Shown piece by piece: positions 1-7,940 of a DNA stretch of 64,000 bases. The first letter of the stretch is position 1. Every line of letters begins with the position of its first letter. The notes below the pieces were generated by a model, which ran no database searches, was not told the DNA's origin, and saw only the letters and a list, made by a program, of their open reading frames with translations. Location of the stretch: assembly GCA_035530135.1 (NCBI GenBank), contig DATKVJ010000061.1, positions 48,808-112,807 of the forward strand, in the 5' to 3' direction. The position numbers and the translations under genes were made by a program. Source of the DNA: CAIYYX01 sp035530135 (GTDB lineage: Bacteria > Pseudomonadota > Gammaproteobacteria > Burkholderiales > Rhodocyclaceae).

Positions 1-1166
1 CCGAACGGCCGGGGCCGGTGCACCTCACGACCGCGGCCGACGTGGTCGGGGCCGAGGCGACGGACGACGCGGTCGTTCTGCCGCCGATGCGGGCGGGCCG
101 CACGCCGCAGATCTTCTCGACGGCGGGCGGAGAATGCGATCCGGTCAAGCTGCTCGAGTCGGCGCGCCGGCCGATCGTGCTCGCGGGGGTATCGGCGCTG
201 TGGAGCGATGCGGGCGACGCCCTGGCGCGGCTGGCCGAGAAGATCGGGCTGCCGGTGGTGGTGACGCCGATGGCCAAGGGCGTGATCCCCGAGGATCACC
301 CGTATTACGCGGGCACGCTCGACATGGCCTGCAACGATTTCATCTGGGACTTCTTGAAGGGCGCCGACCTGATCCTCGCGGTCGGCTTCGACGGGGTGGA
401 GCTGATCAAACCCTGGCCGCTCACGGTTGCGACGCTGCACATCGACACCGTCCCGAACGGCGATCAGATCTATCAGGCACGGACCGAGATCGTCGGCGAC
501 ATCGCGTCCATCCTCGATGCCATCGCCGCCGCCGGCGCGCAGGCGTTCTGGAGCGAAGCCGAGATCGCCGCGCACCGGGGCGGGCTGGCCGAACGCTATT
601 ACCTGGGACGGGTGAGCGGACGCTTGAATCCGACCGACGTGGTCGATGTCGTCCGGGCAATGATGCCGGTCGACACGATCGTGTCGACCGACGTCGGCTC
701 GCACAAGCTGCTGGTCGGCCAGGGCTGGACCACCCACCGGCCGCGCACGCTGCTCACCAGCAACGGCCTGTCCTCGATGGGCTACGCGCTGCCCGCCGCC
801 ATCGCCGCCAAGATCGTGCATCCGGACCGGCCGGTCGTCTGCTTCACCGGGGACGGCGGACTGGCGATGGTCCAGGGCGAACTCCGGGTCGCCGCTTCGC
901 TCGGGCTCGACCCCGTCGTCGTCGTCTTCTGCGACAACCGCCTGAACCGGATCGAGTTGAAGCAGATGGCCCGCAGCTATCCGAGCTGGGGAACGGTGCT
1001 CGCGCCGACCGACATCGTCCTGCTGGCGCGGGCGATGGGCTGCGACGGCGTCGCGGTCGACAGCGCGATTGCCCTCGAACGGGCGCTCGCCGCGCCCCGG
1101 GCCAAGGACCGGCCCCTGGTCGTCGGTGCGAAGATCGATCCGGCCCAATACGCCGCGCAGTTCTGA
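1..1166 (+). CDS. Thiamine-diphosphate-dependent enzyme (acetolactate synthase-like), 5' end cut off
   Basis: The reading frame is open from base 3 to the stop at 1164-1166, so the gene starts left of the window. A GTG at 18 is not believed to be the start, because the residues around it (GPVHLTTAADV) look like the end of the N-terminal pyrimidine-binding domain. What remains is the central Rossmann-like domain (ARRPIVLAG onward) and the C-terminal cofactor domain with the GDGG motif, followed about 27 residues later by CDN, the usual Mg/ThDP-binding layout. The family includes acetolactate synthases, benzoylformate and phenylpyruvate decarboxylases and oxalyl-CoA decarboxylase. The visible part does not settle the substrate, and no partner gene is visible downstream. 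Confidence 0.85.
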   Translation, partial: ERPGPVHLTTAADVVGAEATDDAVVLPPMRAGRTPQIFSTAGGECDPVKLLESARRPIVLAGVSALWSDAGDALARLAEKIGLPVVVTPMAKGVIPEDHPYYAGTLDMACNDFIWDFLKGADLILAVGFDGVELIKPWPLTVATLHIDTVPNGDQIYQARTEIVGDIASILDAIAAAGAQAFWSEAEIAAHRGGLAERYYLGRVSGRLNPTDVVDVVRAMMPVDTIVSTDVGSHKLLVGQGWTTHRPRTLLTSNGLSSMGYALPAAIAAKIVHPDRPVVCFTGDGGLAMVQGELRVAASLGLDPVVVVFCDNRLNRIELKQMARSYPSWGTVLAPTDIVLLARAMGCDGVAVDSAIALERALAAPRAKDRPLVVGAKIDPAQYAAQF

Positions 1167-1369
1167 ATGCCTGGGGCGCGGCGCCCGGACAAAATTCCGG
1201 TCCGAGCAATTCCGTGATGGATTTGGCTGCCGCCGGCCGATTCGGCCCGCGGCTTCGCCTGGCCGCTGCCCGAATTTGCTAAGATACTCGCGGAGCATGA
1301 GGTCAGCACAATTAAAGAGTCGCGCAGCGGCCGCTGCCCGCGACCGGAAGCCAATCAGGGGAACCGACA

Positions 1370-2950
1370 ATGAAGCGTCTTTTTGTCCCGGCCTACAAGC
1401 TATGCGACGGCTTGAATTTCACGACCAAGTTTCTCGTAGTCGGCGCCCTGCTGCTCCTGCCGCTGGGGTCGATGGTCTACCTGCTGCTCGATGTCGGCCT
1501 GGCGCAGGGCGTCCACTATCTGATCCTGGCTTCGCTGCTCACCGAATTGCTGGGTCTCTACCTGCTGGGCGGGATGTTCTTCTCGATCACCGGCACCATT
1601 TCCGCCTTCGTCGCGGCGATCGAGCGCTTCAGCAAGGGCGATCTCGCCGCCCACGTGCACACCTCGGCCAAGGATGAAATGGGCCAAGTCGCCGCCCGGT
1701 TCAACGCCATGCGCCAGGACGTGAAGCGCATGATCGCCCGCGTCTCGGGCGGCGCCGCGATGGTGGCGGACGCCGCCGCCAAGCTCTCGGACAAAGCGCA
1801 GCAGGTGACCAGGCTCTCGCAACAGCAGACCGATGCGGCCTCCAGCGTCGCCGCGGCGGTGGAGGAGATGACCACCAGCATCGCCATGGTCGCCGGTCAC
1901 GCCGGCGATACGGAGGCCGTCTCGGCCAAGGCCAGCGAGCTATCCGCCGAGGGCGAGACGGTGGTTCGCGACGCCTCCTCAGAGATGTCGAGGATCGCCG
2001 ACTCCTTCAGCCAGTCCTCGCAGGAGATCGCCTCCCTCGGCCAGCGCACCGAGGAGATCGGCAGCATCGTCAATGTCATCAAGGAGATCGCCGACCAGAC
2101 CAATCTGCTCGCGTTGAACGCCGCCATCGAGGCCGCCCGGGCGGGCGAGCAGGGCCGCGGTTTCGCGGTGGTTGCCGACGAGGTCCGCAAGCTGGCCGAG
2201 CGCACCTCGAGCGCCACCCAGGAAATCACCACGATGATCGGCAACATTCAGACCAGCATGAAGGGCGCCGTCACCAGCATGGGTGCGGGCGCGGCCCAGG
2301 TCACCCAGGGCGTGACGCTCGCCTCGCGCGCCGGCGACGCGCTGGCCGACATCAACAAGGGCGCCAAGGACGTGCTGGCGATGGTGCACGACATCGCCAG
2401 CGCCGTTCAGGAGCAGACCACCGCCAGCCACCAGATCGCCGAAAACATCGAGCGCATCTCGATCATGGCCCAGGACAGCAATACCAGCATGGAGCAGATG
2501 TCCGCCGAGGCGGAAAATCTCGGCAAGGTCTCGGGCGGCCTCAAGGAAGCCATCAGCCTGTTCAGCGGCGGCACCGCCAACGACGCCCAGCAGCTGGTGG
2601 AGAAGGGCGTCGCCCTGATCGCGTCACAGGGCCAGGAGAAGGCCTTCGCGGCCTTCGCCGACCCGAACGGCGAGTTCATCAAACGCGATCTCTACCTGTT
2701 CGTCTACGACACCGGCGGCAAGGTGCTGGCGCACGGCGGCAACCCCTCGCTGGTGGGCAAGTCGATGATCGACGCCAAAGACGCCAACGGCAAGCTCTTC
2801 ATCCGCGAGCGCATCGAGATCGCCAAGGCCAAGGGCAGCGGCTGGCAGGACTACATGTTCAACAATCCGGAATCGAAGATCGTGGAGAGCAAGACCTCTT
2901 TCATCCGCAAGATAGACGACATGATCGTCGGCTGCGGCGTCTACAAATGA
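1370..2950 (+). CDS. Methyl-accepting chemotaxis protein with C-terminal Cache-like domain
   Basis: A 526-residue chemoreceptor that would signal to CheA/CheW. Two hydrophobic stretches (about residues 21-41 and 50-82) anchor it in the inner membrane with almost no periplasmic loop. A HAMP linker follows (to about 130), then the long signalling coiled coil, whose tip (EIADQTNLLALNAAIEAARAG) lies near residue 240. After the coiled coil, residues about 404-526 form a separate domain (VEKGVALIASQGQEKAF, then YLFVYDTGGKVLAHGGNPSLVGK) that resembles a single Cache domain, normally found outside the cell at the N-terminus. Here it would sense something in the cytoplasm. The start is ATG with GGGGA upstream. 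The ligand is unknown. Confidence 0.9.
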   Translation: MKRLFVPAYKLCDGLNFTTKFLVVGALLLLPLGSMVYLLLDVGLAQGVHYLILASLLTELLGLYLLGGMFFSITGTISAFVAAIERFSKGDLAAHVHTSAKDEMGQVAARFNAMRQDVKRMIARVSGGAAMVADAAAKLSDKAQQVTRLSQQQTDAASSVAAAVEEMTTSIAMVAGHAGDTEAVSAKASELSAEGETVVRDASSEMSRIADSFSQSSQEIASLGQRTEEIGSIVNVIKEIADQTNLLALNAAIEAARAGEQGRGFAVVADEVRKLAERTSSATQEITTMIGNIQTSMKGAVTSMGAGAAQVTQGVTLASRAGDALADINKGAKDVLAMVHDIASAVQEQTTASHQIAENIERISIMAQDSNTSMEQMSAEAENLGKVSGGLKEAISLFSGGTANDAQQLVEKGVALIASQGQEKAFAAFADPNGEFIKRDLYLFVYDTGGKVLAHGGNPSLVGKSMIDAKDANGKLFIRERIEIAKAKGSGWQDYMFNNPESKIVESKTSFIRKIDDMIVGCGVYK

Positions 2951-2957
2951 GGGGCCC

Positions 2958-2977
2958 GGGCGGCACGGATGCCGCCC
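2958..2977. terminator. Hairpin between convergent genes
   Basis: A perfect 7-bp inverted repeat (GGGCGGC and GCCGCCC) with a 6-base loop sits in the 39-bp gap between the convergent chemoreceptor and MFS genes. There is no T-run, so it may be a weak or Rho-assisted bidirectional terminator. Confidence 0.4.
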
Positions 2978-2989
2978 AGGCCAGGGCGT

Positions 2990-4321
2990 TCACTCGGGCA
3001 GGCCGCGCCCGGTGGTCTCGGGCAGGAACCACGGCAGCACCAGGCCGATCAGATAGACCATGCCGAGCGTCAGCGCCGCGTGGGCGACGCCGCCGAACGA
3101 CTTGATCATCGTGCCGGCGATGATCGGGAATACCCAGGCGATCAGCCGTGCCGCATTGAAGATGAAGCTCACCGCGGTCGAGCGCACCGTCGAGGTGAAC
3201 AGCTCCGCCGGGTAGATCGCCATCCAGACGTAGGCGCAGCCGAGCGTGAAGAAGCCGTTGATCGGCGCGATCACGGCCATGCCCCCGACCGTCGTGGTCA
3301 GCGCGTAGGTGACGTAGGTGCTGATCAGCGCGCCGAGGAAGGTGAGAAACAGAAACCACTTGCGGCCGATGGCATCGACGATGAAACCCGCGAGCATGTA
3401 GGCGACGATCGCCCCCACCGTGTAATAGATGGTGATCCTCGATCCCCAGGCGGCGGCGTCGGCGAGGCCCTGGGCCTTGGCGATCGAAACGGTGAAGCTG
3501 GGCAGCCAGCTCGATATCGCCCACCAGCCGACCGTGGTGACGATCGACAGCACCAGGGTGATCAGCGTCAGGCGCCGCGCCTCGGCTTCGCGGAACAACT
3601 CTCCCAAGGTGAACGGCCGCTTGGCATCCGCGCTCGCCGCGACGGCGCTGGTCGCGCCCCAGCGCTTGTGCAGCACCGCCTCCTTCCATTTCACCGATTC
3701 ATCGATGTTGCGCCGGATGTACAGGACGAACAGCGCCGGCAGCGCGCCGACCGCGAACATCAGGCGCCAGGTCTCGGCGCCGAGCGGGCTGGCGGTGGAC
3801 AGCCCGTACCAGATCAGCGCGGCGGCGAGCGTGCCCCAGCCGAAGCCCGACTGCAGGAAACCGGCGCCCTTGGCCCGCGCCCTCTCGGGCCAGGTCTCGG
3901 CGAGCATCGCGATGCCCGAGCTCCATTCGCTGCCCATGGCCAGGCCGGTGATGAAGCGCAGCGCGCACATCTGGGCGATGGTCTGGGAGAAGGCCGTCAG
4001 GCCGGAAAACAGCGCATAGAGGAATACCGACCAGAGCATCATCCGCTTGCGGCCGACGTAATCGGCCATGATGCCGCCGACGATGCCGCCTATGCCCCAG
4101 CCCAGAAGGGTGATGCCGATCACCAGGCCGGCGTAGATCGTCGGCGACGTCATCTGCTCCGGCGTCAGCACCGAATGCAGCATCGGAAACAGCACGACGA
4201 TCAGCGCCAGCGCCTCGTAGCCGTCGAACACCCATCCCAGAAAACAACTCACCAGGATCCGCCAGTGCATCGGCGTCAGGCCCGCGTACCAGGCGCCCCG
4301 CGCCCCTTGTGCAGTATTCAA
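2990..4321 (-). CDS. MFS transporter (aromatic acid/metabolite:H+ symporter type)
   Basis: A 443-residue inner-membrane permease with about 12 hydrophobic segments. The MFS signature between helices 2 and 3 (MADYVGRKRMM) and the repeated pattern in the second half place it in the metabolite/aromatic acid:H+ symporter (AAHS, MHS) group. I chose the TTG at 4321 because a strong GGGGGGAG ribosome-binding site lies 5 bases before it and the length then fits the family. The frame stays open further upstream (ATG codons near 4420-4436), but that extension is Arg/Pro-rich and unlike a transporter. The gene stands alone between two chemoreceptor genes, so a shared substrate is possible but not shown. 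Confidence 0.8.
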   Translation of the reverse strand: MNTAQGARGAWYAGLTPMHWRILVSCFLGWVFDGYEALALIVVLFPMLHSVLTPEQMTSPTIYAGLVIGITLLGWGIGGIVGGIMADYVGRKRMMLWSVFLYALFSGLTAFSQTIAQMCALRFITGLAMGSEWSSGIAMLAETWPERARAKGAGFLQSGFGWGTLAAALIWYGLSTASPLGAETWRLMFAVGALPALFVLYIRRNIDESVKWKEAVLHKRWGATSAVAASADAKRPFTLGELFREAEARRLTLITLVLSIVTTVGWWAISSWLPSFTVSIAKAQGLADAAAWGSRITIYYTVGAIVAYMLAGFIVDAIGRKWFLFLTFLGALISTYVTYALTTTVGGMAVIAPINGFFTLGCAYVWMAIYPAELFTSTVRSTAVSFIFNAARLIAWVFPIIAGTMIKSFGGVAHAALTLGMVYLIGLVLPWFLPETTGRGLPE

Positions 4322-4464
4322 AGCTCCCCCCTTTTCTTGGTTTGGTCGCGGTTCCCGCCCCGCCGCCTGCTGCCCCGGGGCGGATCCCTTTGGGTTTTCC
4401 GCCGGTGCAATGTACCTCATCGCTGGGAACATGCACAGGGCCCCGTGCCGGTTCGGCGGAGCGG

Positions 4465-5859
4465 CTACAGTCCGATGATGCGGTCGAAGTGCACGTCCGC
4501 GCCGAGTACGCCTTCCAGGCGGCCGCCGGCGCCGCGCAGGGGCAGGGCCACGGTGAAGCAGTAGCCGCCGGTGGCGACCGACCGGTAGAGGCCGGAGACG
4601 TAGGTGCCCTCGGTCGATACCGCGCTCCGGAACCAGGGGCGGGCCGACCAGTCCTTGCCGTAGGCGGAGGCGTCTTCGGCGCCGGCCGAGAGGTTGGCGG
4701 TGACCTGGCGCCCCTGCGCGTCGGTGACGTAGGCGAGCTCGATGTAGGCGAAGCGGCGGCAGAGCTGGCGCAGGTGCTCTTCCAGCGTCGCCCGGTTCGC
4801 GCCCTGCGGCTGCCACTCGGCCACCGCCTGCTCGACCTGTTCCCGTGCCCGGCGGTGGCCCTCGAACTGGAAGGCCCCGACCGCCTCCAGCAGCGCGTCG
4901 GCGTCGATGCCCAGGCTCGCCGCGGCGGCCGCCAGATGCGCGGCGTCGGCGCGTTGCGCGTGGGACATGGCGGCGATGCGCGCCACGTCGGCGGCGATGG
5001 CGCCGGCCGTGTCCTGCTGCTGCGAGCTCTCCTCGGCGATCGCCTGGACGTGGCCGATCAGGGTGCCGATCGCCAGCTCCGCCTCGGTCAGCGAGCTGCG
5101 CGCCTGCGCCGATGCCGCCGCGCCGCGCTCGACCTGCTGCGCGACCTCGCCGGCGCGGGCCACGGAGCTGGCGACGTTGTTGCGCACCAGCACCAGGGCG
5201 TCGCCGACGCTGGCCGTGGCCGCGGTGGTCTGGTCGGCGAGCTTGCGCACCTCGTCGGCGACGACGGCGAAGCCCCTCCCGGTCTCGCCGGCCCGGGCCG
5301 CCTCGATGGCGGCATTGAGCGACAGCAGGCGGGTGCGGTCGGCGATCTCGCGGATCAGCTGCACCACTTCGCCGATGCCGTCCGAGGCCTGCTGCAGCGC
5401 CGCCATCTGCCCGGCCAGCTGGGCCATGCTGTGGCCGATGGCATCGATCTCCCTGCCGGCGATTTCGCCGTTGCGCGTGGACTCTCCGGCGGCCTGTGCC
5501 ACGCGCCGCGAGAAGTCGGCGGCCTCGGCGGCGGTGGCGGCGATGCGGCGGGCCGCTTCGGCCAGGCGGCCGGTGGCGCTGGCGATCATGTCGACGCTCT
5601 GCTCCTCCTCCACGGCGCGCTGGGCGAGGCCGGCCGACAGCGAGGCGAGTTGCGGCGAGAGGTGCAGCAGCGCCAGGCTGCGTTCGGCGATGGCGGTCAC
5701 CGCGCTCTGGAAGCGCGCCATCAGGGTGTCGAGGAAGGCGCCGAGCCGTTCCAGGGCGCCGGGCGCGTCGCCCACCCGGGCGGTGAGATCGACGCGCTCC
5801 CCGGCCGCCGTTGCCAGAGAGCGCAGCAGGCTTTCAAAACGACTATTGGCGATGAACAT
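4465..5859 (-). CDS. Soluble methyl-accepting chemotaxis protein with C-terminal sensor domain
   Basis: A 464-residue chemoreceptor without any membrane segment, so it is expected in the cytoplasm. The signalling tip (EIADRTRLLSLNAAIEAARAG, with GRGFAVVADEVRKLA after it) lies near residue 170-210. After the coiled coil, residues about 340-464 look like a Cache/PDC-type fold (IELAYVTDAQGRQVTANLSA, then WFRSAV and YVSGLYRSVATGGYCFTVALPL). It shares with the receptor at 1370-2950 the unusual order of signalling domain first and sensor last, although the two sensor domains are not obviously close to each other in sequence. The ligand is unknown. Confidence 0.85.
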   Translation of the reverse strand: MFIANSRFESLLRSLATAAGERVDLTARVGDAPGALERLGAFLDTLMARFQSAVTAIAERSLALLHLSPQLASLSAGLAQRAVEEEQSVDMIASATGRLAEAARRIAATAAEAADFSRRVAQAAGESTRNGEIAGREIDAIGHSMAQLAGQMAALQQASDGIGEVVQLIREIADRTRLLSLNAAIEAARAGETGRGFAVVADEVRKLADQTTAATASVGDALVLVRNNVASSVARAGEVAQQVERGAAASAQARSSLTEAELAIGTLIGHVQAIAEESSQQQDTAGAIAADVARIAAMSHAQRADAAHLAAAAASLGIDADALLEAVGAFQFEGHRRAREQVEQAVAEWQPQGANRATLEEHLRQLCRRFAYIELAYVTDAQGRQVTANLSAGAEDASAYGKDWSARPWFRSAVSTEGTYVSGLYRSVATGGYCFTVALPLRGAGGRLEGVLGADVHFDRIIGL

Positions 5860-5929
5860 TCTGAGACTCCTTGAGGTGGAGCCTCAGCCATCGCAAGAAC
5901 CGCACCACTGCACCGGCGGCGCCCCGTGC

Positions 5930-6343
5930 TCAGTCGTCGTCGCGCTCCCGTCTCCCGCGCCCGCGGTATTCCCGCCCCTCGCGCCCGTCGCGCCAGTAGT
6001 GCCCGTCGTAGCGGTAATAGACACGGTAGGGCCTCGCGACGTAGACCGGCTGGGGGCGATAGATCACCGCCGGCGGCCCGGCGTAGTAAGGCACCGGGTG
6101 TTCGTATCCGGATGCGCGATAGCCGCCGCCATCGGCGGTCAGCGCCGTCGCGGTGGCGGCACCGACCGCGCCGCCGACCCAGGCGCCGTCGCGCCCGGCC
6201 AGGCTGTGACCGATGCTGGCCCCCAGTCCGGCGCCGACCAGTGCCGCGAGCAGGCCGTCGTTGTCCGCCGAGGCCGCCGGCGCGAACCCCGCTGTCGCAG
6301 TCAGGGCGAGGCTCGCCGCGATCAGCCATTGTCTCTTTTGCAT
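5930..6343 (-). CDS. Small exported glycine-zipper protein
   Basis: A 137-residue protein with a clear Sec signal peptide (charged MQKRQ, a hydrophobic stretch, then cleavage near APAASA-DN). A glycine-zipper segment (AALVGAGLGASIGHSLAGRDGAWVGGAVGAA is the region, residues about 32-62) resembles the 2TM/17-kDa surface antigen type that inserts in or under the outer membrane. The C-terminal half is rich in Tyr and Pro and ends in a very Arg/Asp-rich tail. The function is unknown. The neighbours (a chemoreceptor and, on the other strand, a transporter) give no help. Confidence 0.65.
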   Translation of the reverse strand: MQKRQWLIAASLALTATAGFAPAASADNDGLLAALVGAGLGASIGHSLAGRDGAWVGGAVGAATATALTADGGGYRASGYEHPVPYYAGPPAVIYRPQPVYVARPYRVYYRYDGHYWRDGREGREYRGRGRRERDDD

Positions 6344-6482
6344 TTTCCACCTCCGCTTGTCTCAGGGCAGCCTGGAGGGATTCCAGGGCTCGGCCCGCGT
6401 CTTGCCACTGCCTGATAGAACGGCCCAGCCCGAAAATCGACGACCGCGGACACGAACTCTTACAAACGGGGGAGGTGCCGAA

Positions 6483-6514
6483 GATGCACCAAAACAATGC
6501 TGCGATGCACCAAA
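6483..6514 (+). promoter_or_regulatory. Direct repeat GATGCACCAAA x2, likely activator site
   Basis: The 11-base word GATGCACCAAA occurs at 6483-6493 and again at 6504-6514, exactly 21 bp apart (two helical turns) and on the same face of the DNA. It lies about 65-95 bp upstream of the sigma-54 type promoter, the usual distance for an enhancer-binding protein. No such activator gene lies next to it. Confidence 0.55.
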
Positions 6515-6576
6515 CAGTCGCCTGACCAGGCTGCCCGGGGCCGTTCGCGAGCGCATTTTCCTTGCATTCAGTGTGC

Positions 6577-6592
6577 TGGCACAGCGCTTGCA
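6577..6592 (+). promoter_or_regulatory. Sigma-54 (RpoN) -24/-12 promoter
   Basis: TGGCACAGCGCTTGCA matches the RpoN consensus (TGGCAC-N5-TTGCW), with GG (6578-6579) and GC (6590-6591) separated by exactly 10 bases. The predicted start of transcription is near 6603, 27 bp before the ATG at 6630, so the site is well placed to drive the OxlT-like transporter. Confidence 0.75.
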
Positions 6593-6629
6593 GTAGAACG
6601 CCCGTCACCCGTTCAATCAGGAGAATCTC

Positions 6630-7904
6630 ATGTCCTCGTCGTCCTCGAACCAAGTCCTCAGCCTTCCGGTTCCCGTCTCAATTCTGGATAACCGCTGGCT
6701 GCAGCTCTCGCTCGGCCTGGTCTGCATGATGGCGATATCCAGCCCGCAATACGTCTGGGCGCTGCTCACCAAGCCGATGGTGGCAGCCTTCGGCGTCAAG
6801 CTTTCCCAGCTGCAGATCACCTTTTCGCTGCTGATCGTATTCCAGACCTTTCTCTCCCCCTTCCAGGGCTATCTGATCGACCGCTTCGGTCCGCGTCTGC
6901 TGCTGTCGATCGGCGCCGCGCTGACCGGATTGAGCTGGATTCTCGCCTCCCAGGTCAGCGACATCACCCATCTATACCTCACTTACGGCCTGCTCGGCGG
7001 CGTCGGCACCGGCGTCATCTATGTCGGCATCGTCGGCCAGATGGTGCAGTGGTTCCCCGATAAGCGGGGCTTCGCCACGGGCATGGTGGCGGCGGGCTAC
7101 GGCATGGGCGCGGTGCTGACGACTTTTCCGGTCGCCAACAGCATCGCCGCGGTCGGCTATCAGCAAACCCTGCTGCACTTCGGCTTGCTCTTCGGCGCGG
7201 TGGCGTTGCTGGCCGCCCAGGGCATGCGCCGTCCGCCCGTCAACTGGGTGAAGCAGGTCGGCGAGCCGTCGAAGGGTGCGGAAGGGGTCGGCCCGTCGGT
7301 GATGCTTCGCTCCCCGGTGTTCTGGCTGATGTTCCTGATGTTCTCGCTGATGTCCACCTCGGGGCTGATGGTGATCTCGCAAATGGGCGCCTTTGCCAAG
7401 GACTTCGGCATCACCTCGATCGCGGTGTTCGGCATGGCGGCCCTGCCGCTCGCCCTGACCATAGACCGGTTTACCAATGGCCTGACCCGGCCTTTCTTCG
7501 GCTGGATTTCCGACCGTATCGGCCGCGAGAAGACCATGTTGCTGGCCTTCGGCCTGGAGGGCCTGGCCATGACGTTATGGCTGCTCACCCGCGACAACGC
7601 CGTGCTGTTCGTGCTCTTGTCCGGCGTCGTTTTCTTCGGCTGGGGCGAGATCTTCTCGCTCTTCCCCTCGACTCTGACCGATACCTTCGGCAAGAAGCAC
7701 GCGACGACCAACTACGGCTTCCTCTACATGGCTCAGGGCATCGGCTCGATCCTGGGCGGCCCGCTCGCGGCGTGGATGCACGAGAGTACCGGCAACTGGA
7801 CGAGCGTCTTCGCGGTGGTCATCGCGCTCGATTTCATCACCGCCTTCCTGGCCGTCGCTGTGCTCAAGCCGATGCGCGGGAAGCTTCTGGCGGCGAAGGG
7901 CTAG
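6630..7904 (+). CDS. MFS transporter, oxalate/formate antiporter (OxlT) type
   Basis: A 424-residue, 12-segment inner-membrane protein. The opening RWLQLSLGLVCMMAISSPQYVW, the QMVQWFPDKRG loop and GFLYMAQGIGSILGGP are the pattern of the OFA (oxalate:formate antiporter) family. A ribosome-binding site (AGGAG) lies 8 bases before the ATG. It is followed after 36 bp by a gamma-glutamyltransferase-family gene, with which it probably forms an operon driven by the sigma-54 promoter at 6577. Possible substrates are oxalate, oxamate or other small dicarboxylates. The family assignment is firm; the substrate is inferred. Confidence 0.85.
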   Translation: MSSSSSNQVLSLPVPVSILDNRWLQLSLGLVCMMAISSPQYVWALLTKPMVAAFGVKLSQLQITFSLLIVFQTFLSPFQGYLIDRFGPRLLLSIGAALTGLSWILASQVSDITHLYLTYGLLGGVGTGVIYVGIVGQMVQWFPDKRGFATGMVAAGYGMGAVLTTFPVANSIAAVGYQQTLLHFGLLFGAVALLAAQGMRRPPVNWVKQVGEPSKGAEGVGPSVMLRSPVFWLMFLMFSLMSTSGLMVISQMGAFAKDFGITSIAVFGMAALPLALTIDRFTNGLTRPFFGWISDRIGREKTMLLAFGLEGLAMTLWLLTRDNAVLFVLLSGVVFFGWGEIFSLFPSTLTDTFGKKHATTNYGFLYMAQGIGSILGGPLAAWMHESTGNWTSVFAVVIALDFITAFLAVAVLKPMRGKLLAAKG

Positions 7905-7940
7905 GGTAAACTGGCGGTCCGAAACTCACGGACCGACGCG

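Larger units (their letters stand above)
6344..6629. other. 286-bp intergenic region upstream of the OxlT-like gene
   Basis: This gap separates two divergent genes. On the right it holds two direct repeats and a sigma-54 type promoter, both listed separately. I see no small gene in it. Confidence 0.6.

Noticed and set aside
1311..1340. A possible sigma-28 promoter (TAAAGAGT ... GCCGCTGC) before the first chemoreceptor gene
   Set aside because: The spacer is 9 bases instead of 11 and the -10 half is poor, so the match is not better than chance.
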